From IMG/VR virus record IMGVR_UViG_3300012931_000018, positions 1-64,000 of that record: DNA of 64,000 nucleotides. One strand, given 5' to 3'. Source of the stretch: a virus. The translations under genes and the position numbers were made by a program. Shown here in pieces: positions 17,527-24,975 of the stretch (position 1 is the first letter of the stretch; each line of letters opens with the position of its first letter). The notes beneath the pieces were generated by a model. It saw nothing but the letters and a program-made list of their open reading frames with translations. It had not been told where the DNA came from and searched no databases.

Positions 17527-17849
17527 TGAAAACTGTATTAAAAAATCAGCCAACTAAAATTCAAAATGATATTTTAAAATTTATCGCTGATAGAACTAAT
17601 GGTGTGAATAATACTGATCGAGTTACAAATATTGAAATATTCAAATTCTTAAAAGAGAAACCGGAATATAAAAGTATTCAAATTGGAATGGTGAATTCTA
17701 AGTTGACTAAATTTGAAATAAAGAAAATTATTTTGAAAGTTAATACTATTAATGTGAGTAATGATTTATCAAAATATAAGAACATCCCTGGCACTATTCC
17801 ACAATATTCTTATATTTTAACATCCGAAGCATATGAAACTATTTCTTAA
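17526..17849 (+). CDS. hypothetical protein, 107 aa, winged-helix-like
   Basis: The N-terminal segment reads as three short helices (Q-N-D-I-L-K-F-I-A, then V-T-N-I-E-I-F-K-F-L-K, then V-N-S-K-L-T-K-F) followed by a strand pair. This resembles a small winged-helix DNA-binding domain of the MarR/replication-initiator style. It is the last gene before the second copy of the 76-bp repeat, which begins on this gene's stop codon. The DNA-binding suggestion comes from pattern only. Confidence 0.5.
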   Translation: MKTVLKNQPTKIQNDILKFIADRTNGVNNTDRVTNIEIFKFLKEKPEYKSIQIGMVNSKLTKFEIKKIILKVNTINVSNDLSKYKNIPGTIPQYSYILTSEAYETIS

Positions 17850-17924
17850 ATACCCTTCTAAATCCCCATTTTAACGAACATAGATGTGCTTTTAAGCCCA
17901 CTTAACCCCTAAATAGAGTAAAAG
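17849..17924 (+). repeat. 76-bp intergenic repeat, copy 2 (possible promoter region)
   Basis: Second copy of the element at 127-202, identical except for two C/T differences (17889 and 17899). It fills the gap between a stop codon and the ATG at 17934, only 9 bases after the repeat ends. No ribosome binding site is visible there. If the element contains the transcription start, the next mRNA would have an extremely short leader. Confidence 0.75.
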
Positions 17925-17933
17925 ACTATAAAC

Positions 17934-18323
17934 ATGAAAAATACAAAAAATAACCAATTATCAGATGAACAAATTTTAGAAATAATATCTAATGAAAAGA
18001 TTGCTGTGTATAATAATTTTCAGCTTCAAATGAAAGATAGTATATTTCAAGAAATGATATTGAAAATATGGGAAGCGTTATTTATTAGCACTAATCCAGC
18101 AGGTAAAAATAATACACTGAATTTTATCAAATCTTTTAATAGTACAGTATATGAAAATTTTGAAAAGAGTTTTGATGAAAATTATAAATTGTATTGTAGT
18201 AATAATGAATTTGCTATTAGTAAAAGTGATTATCGGGAAAATTTCTATGCAGCAATACAGAATAATGCAGATGATTTAATAAAATATTTTGATCTTGATA
18301 AAAAAATAATTATACCAACATAA
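17934..18323 (+). CDS. hypothetical protein, 129 aa
   Basis: First gene after repeat copy 2. Unlike nearly all its neighbours it has no purine-rich ribosome binding site; the bases before the ATG read GACTATAAAC. The protein is predicted mostly helical, with acidic and aromatic residues (Y-E-N-F-E-K-S-F-D-E-N-Y). No family is recognised. If transcription begins inside the repeat, translation may be nearly leaderless. Confidence 0.6.
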   Translation: MKNTKNNQLSDEQILEIISNEKIAVYNNFQLQMKDSIFQEMILKIWEALFISTNPAGKNNTLNFIKSFNSTVYENFEKSFDENYKLYCSNNEFAISKSDYRENFYAAIQNNADDLIKYFDLDKKIIIPT

Positions 18324-18340
18324 TTAAAAGGTGGAATGAA

Positions 18341-18988
18341 ATGGATGATAGAAGATTTTTTGTATTCAGTAAAATTGATCCAGCATCTACTGATAAAGCA
18401 TATTTGATAATATTTAAGATTAAGGACAAAATAATTGATAAAAATTTTATTATTCCTTGCCATGGGTCTAAAATATCAACTGAAAGCTTTCCAGATAATT
18501 TTGAAATACAAATTTGGTTTCCTAAAAGTATAACGGAAATTAAGGATGAGAATAAAATATTATCAGTTCCAGATTGGTATGTTAAAGAACTTGATGCACG
18601 TTTAATCAAACCTTCAAATTTCAAATTTGAAATGTTGTTTATGTATTTTAAGAAATTGTGGTATTATGGAGAAACAATACCAGTTATTAAAAATAAAGAT
18701 GAAGGATTGGAAGATGGTAATTTTACATATAAAGAAGCTATTGAAAAAGAAAATGTAATTACTGATGCTGATTATAATTCAGAAGATAAACAAATTGGTA
18801 GTGTAGATGAATTATTTGTTAAGGATGCAGCAGAAGCTATTTTTAATAAAGAAGATGAAAAAATATTGGGCGGAGTTAATCTTGATTATGATTCAGAAGA
18901 TGAACAACTTGATCAATTAAATAAAGTAGGTATTACTAAAAAGAAATCAACCGATAAGCCAAGAAAAAAAGGTTGTTCAAGTTGTTGA
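18341..18988 (+). CDS. hypothetical acidic protein ending in C-S-S-C, 215 aa
   Basis: The N-terminal 110 residues appear to be a folded beta-rich domain (F-V-F-S-K-I-D, Y-L-I-I-F-K-I, E-I-Q-I-W-F-P). The C-terminal half is acidic and probably disordered, with two similar D-Y-x-S-E-D segments near residues 146 and 185. It ends in a basic stretch and a terminal G-C-S-S-C that could bind a metal or form a disulphide. GGTGG lies upstream of the ATG. No family is recognised. Confidence 0.6.
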   Translation: MDDRRFFVFSKIDPASTDKAYLIIFKIKDKIIDKNFIIPCHGSKISTESFPDNFEIQIWFPKSITEIKDENKILSVPDWYVKELDARLIKPSNFKFEMLFMYFKKLWYYGETIPVIKNKDEGLEDGNFTYKEAIEKENVITDADYNSEDKQIGSVDELFVKDAAEAIFNKEDEKILGGVNLDYDSEDEQLDQLNKVGITKKKSTDKPRKKGCSSC

Positions 18989-18996
18989 GGTGATAT

Positions 18997-19179
18997 ATGC
19001 CTGGAATAGTAAACAATAGTGTTATTATATTTTCAGCAATTGATAAAAATGATAATGACATTTTAGAAATAGTTGAAAATATATACGTTAAAATTCAACC
19101 AGATGGAATAAAGACAATTGTTGTTAATGATGAATATTTAACGTGTGAAATGAAAACTTGGCAGATATATGAAGAATGA
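18997..19179 (+). CDS. hypothetical protein, 60 aa
   Basis: A small gene with a GAGGTG ribosome binding site and an 11-base overlap with the next small gene. The product is predicted to be mostly beta strands (V-I-I-F-S-A-I, I-Y-V-K-I, T-I-V-V-N). No motif is recognised. Confidence 0.5.
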   Translation: MPGIVNNSVIIFSAIDKNDNDILEIVENIYVKIQPDGIKTIVVNDEYLTCEMKTWQIYEE

Positions 19180-19348
19180 AATAATAACACCAGAAATGAT
19201 AAATAAATTAATAGAAGAAAAGAAAAAGTTAATGACTAAAAAATATCATTTCGAATTAACAGCCAATGATACAAAACGTTTATCTGAATTAAATATTCTT
19301 ATTTATATTAAAAATAAAAAAATGAAGGGGCAGCAATGTATAAATTAA
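19169..19348 (+). CDS. hypothetical protein, 59 aa
   Basis: A short frame from the ATG at 19169 to the TAA at 19346-19348. It overlaps the preceding gene by 11 bases and the following gene by 13. It encodes a basic helical peptide with two helix segments (residues 8-24 and 30-50). The regular overlaps and absence of any competing frame support it as a real, translationally coupled gene. No family is recognised. Confidence 0.5.
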   Translation: MKNEIITPEMINKLIEEKKKLMTKKYHFELTANDTKRLSELNILIYIKNKKMKGQQCIN

Positions 19349-19716
19349 TGAATTTGTCTATTAAAAATATAATTATTTTTGAACCTACTGATTTGCTTGA
19401 TAAGGAAACTTATTTGAAATTAAACAAAGAAGAAAGAAGAGAATATATTAATAAAAGATCATCATTAACATATAATGATTTTTCTTTAAGTATTCCCCAA
19501 AGAAATGAAATACCCAATGCTGAATTAATAATATTTATAGATAATGAAAACCTTGATGAAGCAATTGTTATTAAAATAGGAATCTTGAGAAAAACTAAAA
19601 TATATGGATATCATAAAGGGAAAGATATTCTTGGTTTACAGATATTAAAATCAGAGAAAAATCTTTCTACTGCAATTGTTGCTAAATCATTAGCACTTCG
19701 TGATATTGAAAAATAA
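19336..19716 (+). CDS. hypothetical protein, 126 aa
   Basis: The start is supported by GAAGGGG 6 bases upstream, inside the preceding gene. The protein mixes a charged helix (L-N-K-E-E-R-R-E-Y) with later beta strands (E-L-I-I-F-I-D, I-V-I-K-I-G-I-L). No family is recognised. It ends the small cluster begun at 17934, before a gap with a candidate promoter motif. Confidence 0.55.
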   Translation: MYKLMNLSIKNIIIFEPTDLLDKETYLKLNKEERREYINKRSSLTYNDFSLSIPQRNEIPNAELIIFIDNENLDEAIVIKIGILRKTKIYGYHKGKDILGLQILKSEKNLSTAIVAKSLALRDIEK

Positions 19717-19725
19717 TTAATAATA

Positions 19726-19743
19726 TTTGTATATTATAATAAG
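19726..19743 (+). promoter_or_regulatory. recurrent TTTGTATATTA motif, candidate promoter (copy 2)
   Basis: The gap holds TTTGTATATTATAATAAG, sharing the TTTGTATATTA core with 5123-5142 and 23908-23928. The TATAAT inside it is a consensus sigma-70 -10 hexamer, though no clear -35 is visible. It lies 22 bases before the ATG at 19765. Functional assignment is inference. Confidence 0.4.
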
Positions 19744-19764
19744 AAATTTAAGAAAGGGAATAAA

Positions 19765-20031
19765 ATGGAATTTTCATTTTATGTTTATTTAATATTAATA
19801 ATATGGATAATATTTATAGTAGTACATGCTGCTTGGATAATTAGTATTGAAAATGCTATTGAAAAAGAAAGAGAAAGAAATGCATTTATTAAATTTTCAC
19901 AATCATTAAATAAATATAGCATGGCAATGAGTTCATTAAAATTTTCAATAGGTGGAATGGTAAATAGTTTTAATTGTTTATCTAATGAAATGGAAAAGGT
20001 TCGTAAAAATTTGATATCTTTAAAGGAATAA
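19765..20031 (+). CDS. small membrane-anchored coiled-coil protein, 88 aa
   Basis: Residues 4-28 form a very hydrophobic membrane helix (Y-V-Y-L-I-L-I-I-W-I-I-F-I-V-V). A charged helix with E-K-E-R-E-R-N follows, then a probable coiled coil to the end. The topology suggests an inner-membrane protein with a cytoplasmic coil. AAGGG lies upstream of the ATG. It could be a membrane-active early protein or a superinfection-exclusion factor; nothing in the sequence settles this. Confidence 0.6.
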   Translation: MEFSFYVYLILIIWIIFIVVHAAWIISIENAIEKERERNAFIKFSQSLNKYSMAMSSLKFSIGGMVNSFNCLSNEMEKVRKNLISLKE

Positions 20032-20033
20032 AT

Positions 20034-20291
20034 ATGGCTAAATATGAAAGAAAGAAACCTGTTAGAGATTATTATTTAGAAATAGTGATTAGGAAAACAT
20101 ATAAAATAAAATCATCTACTAAACAAAAGGCACAAGGGATATTATGTGATCTTAATCATAAAGAAGATATTGCTGTTGAAAATGGAGAGATTGAAAAAAT
20201 TGAAGATTGTGTTCTTAAAAAAAGATTGTTAACATATTCTGAAAATAAATTATCTAAAGGTAAAGGAACAGGGAAAAGAAATAGTTGGTAA
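20034..20291 (+). CDS. hypothetical basic protein, 85 aa
   Basis: Starts 2 bases after the membrane protein gene. Strongly basic, with a beta strand (Y-L-E-I-V-I-R), a helix and a second strand, then a Lys/Gly-rich disordered tail. The central part weakly resembles small DpnD/PcfM-type domains, but not enough to assign. The basic tail suggests nucleic-acid binding. Confidence 0.5.
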   Translation: MAKYERKKPVRDYYLEIVIRKTYKIKSSTKQKAQGILCDLNHKEDIAVENGEIEKIEDCVLKKRLLTYSENKLSKGKGTGKRNSW

Positions 20292-20350
20292 TATAAAAAA
20301 TTGGCAGGATAGAATGCCAGTATTTATAACTAAATAAAAAGGATCAGATA

Positions 20351-20650
20351 ATGGCTAAAGCAACAAAACAAAAACCTATGACAAAAAATCAAGTCATTTC
20401 TACATTAGCAGAAAATACCGGATTGTCAAAAAAGGAAACTTCATCTGTATTAGAAACTTTAGTTTCTACTGCATTAAAAAATTGTAAATCAGGTTTTACA
20501 ATTCCTGGTCTTGGCAAATTAATTCTTGTTCACCGTAAAGCAAGAAATGGCAGGAATCCGTTTACTGGTGAAAAAATTAAAATTAAAGCTAAGAATGCTC
20601 TTAAATTTAGAATTGCTAAAGCAGCTAAAGATGCAATTCTTGGGAATTAA
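20351..20650 (+). CDS. HU/IHF-family histone-like DNA-binding protein
   Basis: A 99-residue protein with the HU layout: N-terminal helices (N-Q-V-I-S-T-L-A-E), then I-P-G-L-G-K-L, then the DNA-embracing arm R-K-A-R-N-G-R-N-P-F-T-G-E, and a closing helix (F-R-I-A-K-A-A-K-D-A-I). The arm retains the Arg-Asn-Pro that intercalates in bent DNA. It would compact or bend phage DNA in replication, packaging or transcription. AAGGA lies upstream of the ATG. A structured gap follows the gene. Confidence 0.9.
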   Translation: MAKATKQKPMTKNQVISTLAENTGLSKKETSSVLETLVSTALKNCKSGFTIPGLGKLILVHRKARNGRNPFTGEKIKIKAKNALKFRIAKAAKDAILGN

Positions 20651-20664
20651 TTAACAAATAATTT

Positions 20665-20759
20665 AGGTAACTGCTGCTTGTGTTAATAATAAATTAATTA
20701 ATTGACCCTTAGCTCCATTATTAAATGAAAAGTGAAAGAAAAATAGCAGCAGTTTACCT
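20665..20759 (+). other. long-stem intergenic structure, possible regulatory RNA
   Basis: The 133-base gap after the HU gene holds a 14-bp stem with one bulged base: AGGTAACTGCTGCT at 20665-20678 pairs with AGCAGCAGTTTACCT at 20745-20759. It encloses about 66 bases that include GACCCTTAGCTCC. No T run follows directly, so it is not a simple terminator, and no tRNA-like cloverleaf with a T-arm consensus is present. It may be a structured leader of the next gene, a small RNA or an HU-responsive DNA site. Confidence 0.5.
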
Positions 20760-20783
20760 TAATAATAAAAGAGGAATATAAAA

Positions 20784-21362
20784 ATGATTGCGGAAACAAA
20801 ATTAAATGATAATTTGATAATTACAAGTGATGACTTAATAACTACTAAAAATATAGAAGATTGGGCACAAGCTATTAACAATGTAAAAGGATTGTTTAAT
20901 AAAAGAAATATATTGTGTACTGGTATTTGTGTTAATGAAAATTTATTTAAAAAATTAAAACAAGAAACCGATAGCATATCAGTTCAATATCCTAAAATAA
21001 TTAATCCGCGTGTAGTAAATGATTATTTCATGCAATCACTTAAAATTGGTTTCGTAAATGGAATGAAATTTAAGAGTAATACGGAGAATAATTCATTTTT
21101 TGATTCTGCAATAAAAATAATTTGTTTAGAAAAACAAAAAAGCGGTATTATTTATTTTTACGATTATAAAAAAATGGAAATTTATATTTCTATGTATGAA
21201 TATTTTGTTAATGAATATAAAATTGAAAGATATTTGACTGAGCAAGAAGAAAATAAATTGCTTGAATTATTAAATTTATTAAAAGATAAATTTATACCAG
21301 TATATAAAATAAAAAGTGCATTATTTAAATATTTTGGAGATTATGAAAGTTATGGAAAATGA
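20784..21362 (+). CDS. hypothetical protein, 192 aa
   Basis: Begins 24 bases after the long-stem element with a GAGG ribosome binding site. Predicted alpha/beta, with N-terminal acidic helices, a segment F-L-F-K-K-type helix around residue 53 and a beta pair I-I-Y-F-Y-D-Y near residue 118. No family is recognised. The last 11 bases overlap the MazG-like gene, suggesting coupled translation. Confidence 0.55.
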   Translation: MIAETKLNDNLIITSDDLITTKNIEDWAQAINNVKGLFNKRNILCTGICVNENLFKKLKQETDSISVQYPKIINPRVVNDYFMQSLKIGFVNGMKFKSNTENNSFFDSAIKIICLEKQKSGIIYFYDYKKMEIYISMYEYFVNEYKIERYLTEQEENKLLELLNLLKDKFIPVYKIKSALFKYFGDYESYGK

Positions 21363-22014
21363 AAATAAGAATTGGACTGATGAAATAAAAGATAGATTAG
21401 AAAAGATTCAGAAACTGTGCGATTATGGTTGTGATTTGCATACATATCTTATGGGTGATGGCAGTTGTAATTGTATAAATCGTAAAAAGAATATTTTATT
21501 ATTAGCAACTGAAATAATAAAAATTAGTCGGTCTTTTTATGTAGAAGTTACGGAAAATGATCAGGTAGATTTATTATCATTTGAGAAAAAAGTTACAGAT
21601 TGGCAAGATAAGAATTTTAATAATCATCATCCTATTCCAATAATAAATAATATTAAAGCAGTAATGCAAAAACTTGATGATAATAGTTATCATACTGGTA
21701 ATACGTTTGATGAAGAAAATATTATGCTTAGTCAATGTATAACCGAACTTGAGAAAACTATTGGTTATCGGAATTTGTTAGGTACTGTAGAAGAAATTGG
21801 TGAATTAAGTCACGCTCAATTAAAAGGTGAGCAAGGTATAAGGCATACACCAGAGGAAATTTTGGAAAAGAAAAAGGATGCTATTGGTGATGTGATAATT
21901 TATTTAATAAATTATTGTAATGGTCAAGGATTTACTTTGACTGAATGTATTAATTTAGCTTGGAATGAAGTGAAAGATCGAGATTGGACAAAAAATAAGT
22001 TGACCGGTAAATAA
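21352..22014 (+). CDS. MazG-like nucleotide pyrophosphohydrolase domain protein
   Basis: The C-terminal 75 residues carry the all-alpha NTP pyrophosphohydrolase pattern: G-T-V-E-E-I-G-E-L with the metal-binding E-x-x-E, then K-K-D-A-I-G-D-V-I-I-Y-L with the D-x-x-x-D pair, and a final L-A-W-N-E-V-K-D-R-D-W. Such enzymes hydrolyse nucleoside triphosphates. MazG-like phage proteins are thought to adjust nucleotide or alarmone pools during infection. The N-terminal 140 residues are unassigned and contain several Cys and His. The ATG at 21352 gives the 11-base overlap seen at other junctions; 21343 is an in-frame alternative. Confidence 0.75.
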   Translation: MENENKNWTDEIKDRLEKIQKLCDYGCDLHTYLMGDGSCNCINRKKNILLLATEIIKISRSFYVEVTENDQVDLLSFEKKVTDWQDKNFNNHHPIPIINNIKAVMQKLDDNSYHTGNTFDEENIMLSQCITELEKTIGYRNLLGTVEEIGELSHAQLKGEQGIRHTPEEILEKKKDAIGDVIIYLINYCNGQGFTLTECINLAWNEVKDRDWTKNKLTGK

Positions 22015-22028
22015 AAAAGGTGCATAAA

Positions 22029-22523
22029 ATGAATACAAAATTATATTGTGAACAAAGAGGTAAAGAAATTGCTGATCGATTAATTGAAAGGGTTGGTGGA
22101 GATTGGAAAGTTAATGTATGGGAGAATATGGGTTGGCATTTCAATGTTCAATGTGGAACTTTATCTATAAGTGAATGTGTGAATGGCTATAAAAATAAAA
22201 ATAATAAATTCTATTATTATATTATGGTTTCTAAAGATGAAGATAATATTGATACTGGTCATTCCCCTATTCAAAATTTAATAAAGAATAGTTGTAAAAC
22301 TCCAGAACAAGCTGTTAAGAATGCAATTGATGCTATGGATGAATATACATTTGAAGTGATGAAACTTTATTATTCAAATAAAAGAAAATTTAATGTGTTA
22401 TATCCTGATATTAAGATGGCGGATATGCAAATGAAAGTTGCTATTAATTTAATTCCAGCAATTGAAATTAAATTAAATGAAATATTAAATAATGTTAATA
22501 AACAAATCAATAATAAAAAATAA
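22029..22523 (+). CDS. hypothetical protein, 164 aa
   Basis: The ATG at 22029 has AAGGTG upstream; a GTG at 22020 is possible. The protein reads as a helix, a beta sheet around W-K-V-N-V-W-E-N-M-G-W-H-F-N-V and then helices, including P-E-Q-A-V-K-N-A-I-D-A-M-D-E-Y. That helix resembles the P-x-K-A-x-x-x-F-x-x-A helix in the products at 22535 and 23514, so the three may be distant relatives. Function unknown. Confidence 0.6.
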   Translation: MNTKLYCEQRGKEIADRLIERVGGDWKVNVWENMGWHFNVQCGTLSISECVNGYKNKNNKFYYYIMVSKDEDNIDTGHSPIQNLIKNSCKTPEQAVKNAIDAMDEYTFEVMKLYYSNKRKFNVLYPDIKMADMQMKVAINLIPAIEIKLNEILNNVNKQINNKK

Positions 22524-22534
22524 AAGGTGCTAAA

Positions 22535-22933
22535 ATGTTAAAAGAAGAAAAATTTGAAGAAAAAGTTAAAACAGCATGCAAGATATTAAATAACGTATTT
22601 CCTAAAACGAATTGGTATATTAATAATATTGAAGATGAATATCCAAGAATATTAAATGATACCGTTCCTGCGTTGCAAATAATTTGTAGTACGGATGATA
22701 ACGGCTGTTGTTGGGCTTCGTTGTATGATAAGGATGGTGAGCCATTTTTAGGCGAAGATATGGAAGAAAGGATAAATCAGATAACTAATAATTTTATGAG
22801 AAATGGTGATGCTATACCATTGAATAAACCTATGAAAGCAATTAAGATTTTTATTGATGCTTATAGGATTGTTATTAAAGATATTACGGATATCAATGTT
22901 GATTTAAAAAATCTTTTAGCTGAAATAAAATAA
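22535..22933 (+). CDS. hypothetical protein, 132 aa (paralogue of the product at 23514)
   Basis: Shares an ordered pattern with the product at 23514: L-N-x-x-[FY]-P-x-x-x-W-Y-I, then P-x-L-x-I-I-C, a Cys-rich strand, and N-x-P-x-K-A-x-x-x-F-x-x-A near the end. This indicates an old gene duplication. The ribosome binding site is AAGGTG. The fold is probably alpha/beta. No known family is recognised. Confidence 0.6.
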   Translation: MLKEEKFEEKVKTACKILNNVFPKTNWYINNIEDEYPRILNDTVPALQIICSTDDNGCCWASLYDKDGEPFLGEDMEERINQITNNFMRNGDAIPLNKPMKAIKIFIDAYRIVIKDITDINVDLKNLLAEIK

Positions 22934-22957
22934 TAAATAAAAAAAGAGGAATGTGTT

Positions 22958-23473
22958 ATGAAAGATTTGTTAGATATATTTAAGAAGATGTACAATGAGC
23001 AATTTCTTATACAGGATTTTTCTGAAGAATTGCAAATTGAACTTTTAGATTTAATGAATTTGCTTGATAATATTAAGCAAATTGTAGAAAAATATAAATG
23101 GAAAGCTATTGATTTTATAGATAAAGAAACTGGGTTTAGCACAACTATTATTTTATATGATATTATTTTGAATAATAAATATACAATAGAATTTGAAAAA
23201 CCATTTGTTATTGTTGGCTGGACTGGTAATAATGTTAAAGACGCTGTTGCTCATCTTAGCGCTGAATTACATGGAATGCTGCTGATTAAAGAATATAGTA
23301 TTGATGAAATAAGAGATATTGATGATAATGCTGTAAAGGATTGGTTAAAAAAGGGATATTATAGTTTTCATCATTTGCCAATAAAAGATTTAAGCTATAT
23401 TGAGCAATTAAAATTTACGGATGTTTCGGATTATCATTTAGCAGATTATAGTTTTTATAAATTGGTTGAATGA
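22958..23473 (+). CDS. hypothetical protein, 171 aa
   Basis: Lies between the two paralogous genes. A helical acidic N-terminus (residues 1-45) is followed by a beta-rich centre (F-S-T-T-I-I-L-Y-D-I-I-L, I-V-G-W-T-G-N) and a helix V-K-D-A-V-A-H-L-S-A-E-L reminiscent of the P-x-K-A helix of its neighbours. It could be a more diverged member of the same local family. AGAGGA lies upstream of the ATG. Confidence 0.55.
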   Translation: MKDLLDIFKKMYNEQFLIQDFSEELQIELLDLMNLLDNIKQIVEKYKWKAIDFIDKETGFSTTIILYDIILNNKYTIEFEKPFVIVGWTGNNVKDAVAHLSAELHGMLLIKEYSIDEIRDIDDNAVKDWLKKGYYSFHHLPIKDLSYIEQLKFTDVSDYHLADYSFYKLVE

Positions 23474-23513
23474 GATTTATAATTGTTATAAAAAATAAAG
23501 TAAAGGATAAATT

Positions 23514-23900
23514 ATGAAAAATTCTGAAAAACTTACCGTTGCACAAGTTTTCTATAAAAAAGTAAATAAGGTGAAAGATAAATTGAATGCTGCTTATCCA
23601 GGAATGAAATGGTATATATTATATCATATAGATGATTATTATTCAGGAATAAGAAGTGAATCTTTGCCATTTTTAGTAATTATTTGCTGTCCTGATTCTT
23701 GTTATTGTACTTTTGATATATTTGATTCTAATTTGGAAAGGAATATGGATGAAATTATTTTAAAGAAATATAAAAAACTTACCAATTCAATTAATAATCC
23801 GGTAAAAGCTGTTGAGAAATTTGTATATGCTTTTAATATAATGGCTGTAAGAACAAATAATATTTGTTCACAATTAAATAATTTTATTCCAATAAAATAA
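23514..23900 (+). CDS. hypothetical protein, 128 aa (paralogue of the product at 22535)
   Basis: Related to the product at 22535 through the shared W-Y-I, P-F-L-V-I-I-C and N-P-V-K-A-V-E-K-F segments and similar length. Contains a Cys cluster (C-C-P-D-S-C-Y-C) around residue 63 that might bind metal. AAGGA precedes the ATG. No known family is recognised. Confidence 0.6.
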   Translation: MKNSEKLTVAQVFYKKVNKVKDKLNAAYPGMKWYILYHIDDYYSGIRSESLPFLVIICCPDSCYCTFDIFDSNLERNMDEIILKKYKKLTNSINNPVKAVEKFVYAFNIMAVRTNNICSQLNNFIPIK

Positions 23901-23907
23901 TATTATG

Positions 23908-23928
23908 TTTTGTATATTATTATAAGAA
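23908..23928 (+). promoter_or_regulatory. recurrent TTTGTATATTA motif, candidate promoter (copy 3)
   Basis: TTTTGTATATTATTATAAGA fills the gap after the gene ending at 23900, matching the cores at 5123 and 19726. The next ATG is 26 bases downstream. Three independent intergenic occurrences of the same 11-mer favour a promoter-like role, but the AT-rich background weakens the case. Confidence 0.4.
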
Positions 23929-23954
23929 CAATAAAATATAAGGATGAATAAAAA

Positions 23955-24962
23955 ATGGAAAAATCATTTCAAGATCAATTAATTCAAATAATTGAAAAAA
24001 GAATTTCTTTATTAAAAAAGAATAAAAATAACAACTTAGATGATAGTGTAAGCAGGATGGCAGAATTACAAAAGATTTATATGCTATTACATGGTGAAAT
24101 AACTATAAAAGAATATATAGGTGAAAGTGAAAAAATTAAAGAGCCTGCTATTGAAGCTATTGAAGATAATTCAAAACCTATTAAGGTAAAGTTTGTTGTT
24201 GGTGTAGATAGTGATACTAAAAAAGAAAAGTTGTTTGCTGATAATTTTGATCGTGCATATTTAGATGGATTAGCTAAAGATACGGAGCAAGAAAATGTAA
24301 TTGATGGTGTAAAGAAAGCACCAGTTGTACTTAAAGAATCTGACCAAGCACATGCAGGTGAAGTGATTGATGAAGATGAATATTTTGCTGATTCGTTAAA
24401 TACTATAGAAATGGGAACAAAAGTTAATAAAATACCTATTGTATCTAAAGAACCTGATCAAGAACCTGCTGAACCTAAAAAGAAAAAAGAATATTATACG
24501 ACTTTAGCAGATGTTATGAAAAACTGTGAGTTCATAGTAAATACTAATAATGATAAGAAATGGTTTGAAGAAATAACGAAAATTTATAATAAAAAATTAG
24601 GGAAAAGAAGATTTAAGATCGTTAGCATACAACCGGATATGATTATAAGTAAAAGTAAAAAGTATTATATAGTAGAAAGTGAAGGTATAAGATCGTTATG
24701 GTTAAGGGTTGGAAATAATGGAAATAATAAGAAATGGGATTTACCGCGTCGAATTTTTATGAATAAGGAAATGGAAGAACATTGTGAACTAATACAACGA
24801 GATAATGATAAGAAAGAATTGCTTAATGAAATTGAAAGGGTTGGTGGACGTTGGATTGATTATTATCAAAACCATGCCATTAGTGTACGAAAATATAAAA
24901 GATATTATTGGATATATCGTAAATCATCGGATGCAACGGAACTTTGGAAAGTTAAAAAATAA
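23955..24962 (+). CDS. hypothetical protein with two copies of a phage KYY-LW module, 335 aa
   Basis: Residues 1-170 are charged and partly disordered, with repeated phrases such as I-V-S-K-E-P-D-Q and V-V-L-K-E-S-D-Q. From residue 178 a 70-residue module appears: M-K-N-C-E-F-I-V ... S-K-S-K-K-Y-Y-I-V-E-S-E-G-I-R-S-L-W. A second copy closes the protein: G-G-R-W ... V-R-K-Y-K-R-Y-Y-W-I-Y-R-K-S-S-D-A-T-E-L-W-K-V. The same module forms the products at 24976 and 25449. The Arg/Lys-Tyr-Tyr strand ending in Leu-Trp suggests a small compact beta domain, perhaps nucleic-acid binding. No known family is recognised. Confidence 0.6.
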   Translation: MEKSFQDQLIQIIEKRISLLKKNKNNNLDDSVSRMAELQKIYMLLHGEITIKEYIGESEKIKEPAIEAIEDNSKPIKVKFVVGVDSDTKKEKLFADNFDRAYLDGLAKDTEQENVIDGVKKAPVVLKESDQAHAGEVIDEDEYFADSLNTIEMGTKVNKIPIVSKEPDQEPAEPKKKKEYYTTLADVMKNCEFIVNTNNDKKWFEEITKIYNKKLGKRRFKIVSIQPDMIISKSKKYYIVESEGIRSLWLRVGNNGNNKKWDLPRRIFMNKEMEEHCELIQRDNDKKELLNEIERVGGRWIDYYQNHAISVRKYKRYYWIYRKSSDATELWKVKK

Positions 24963-24975
24963 AAGGAATAATTCT

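Noticed and set aside
20665-20759. Possible tRNA gene in the HU downstream gap
   Set aside because: No acceptor stem with a T-arm GTTC-type consensus or anticodon arm can be drawn; only one long stem is seen. I found no convincing tRNA elsewhere in the window.
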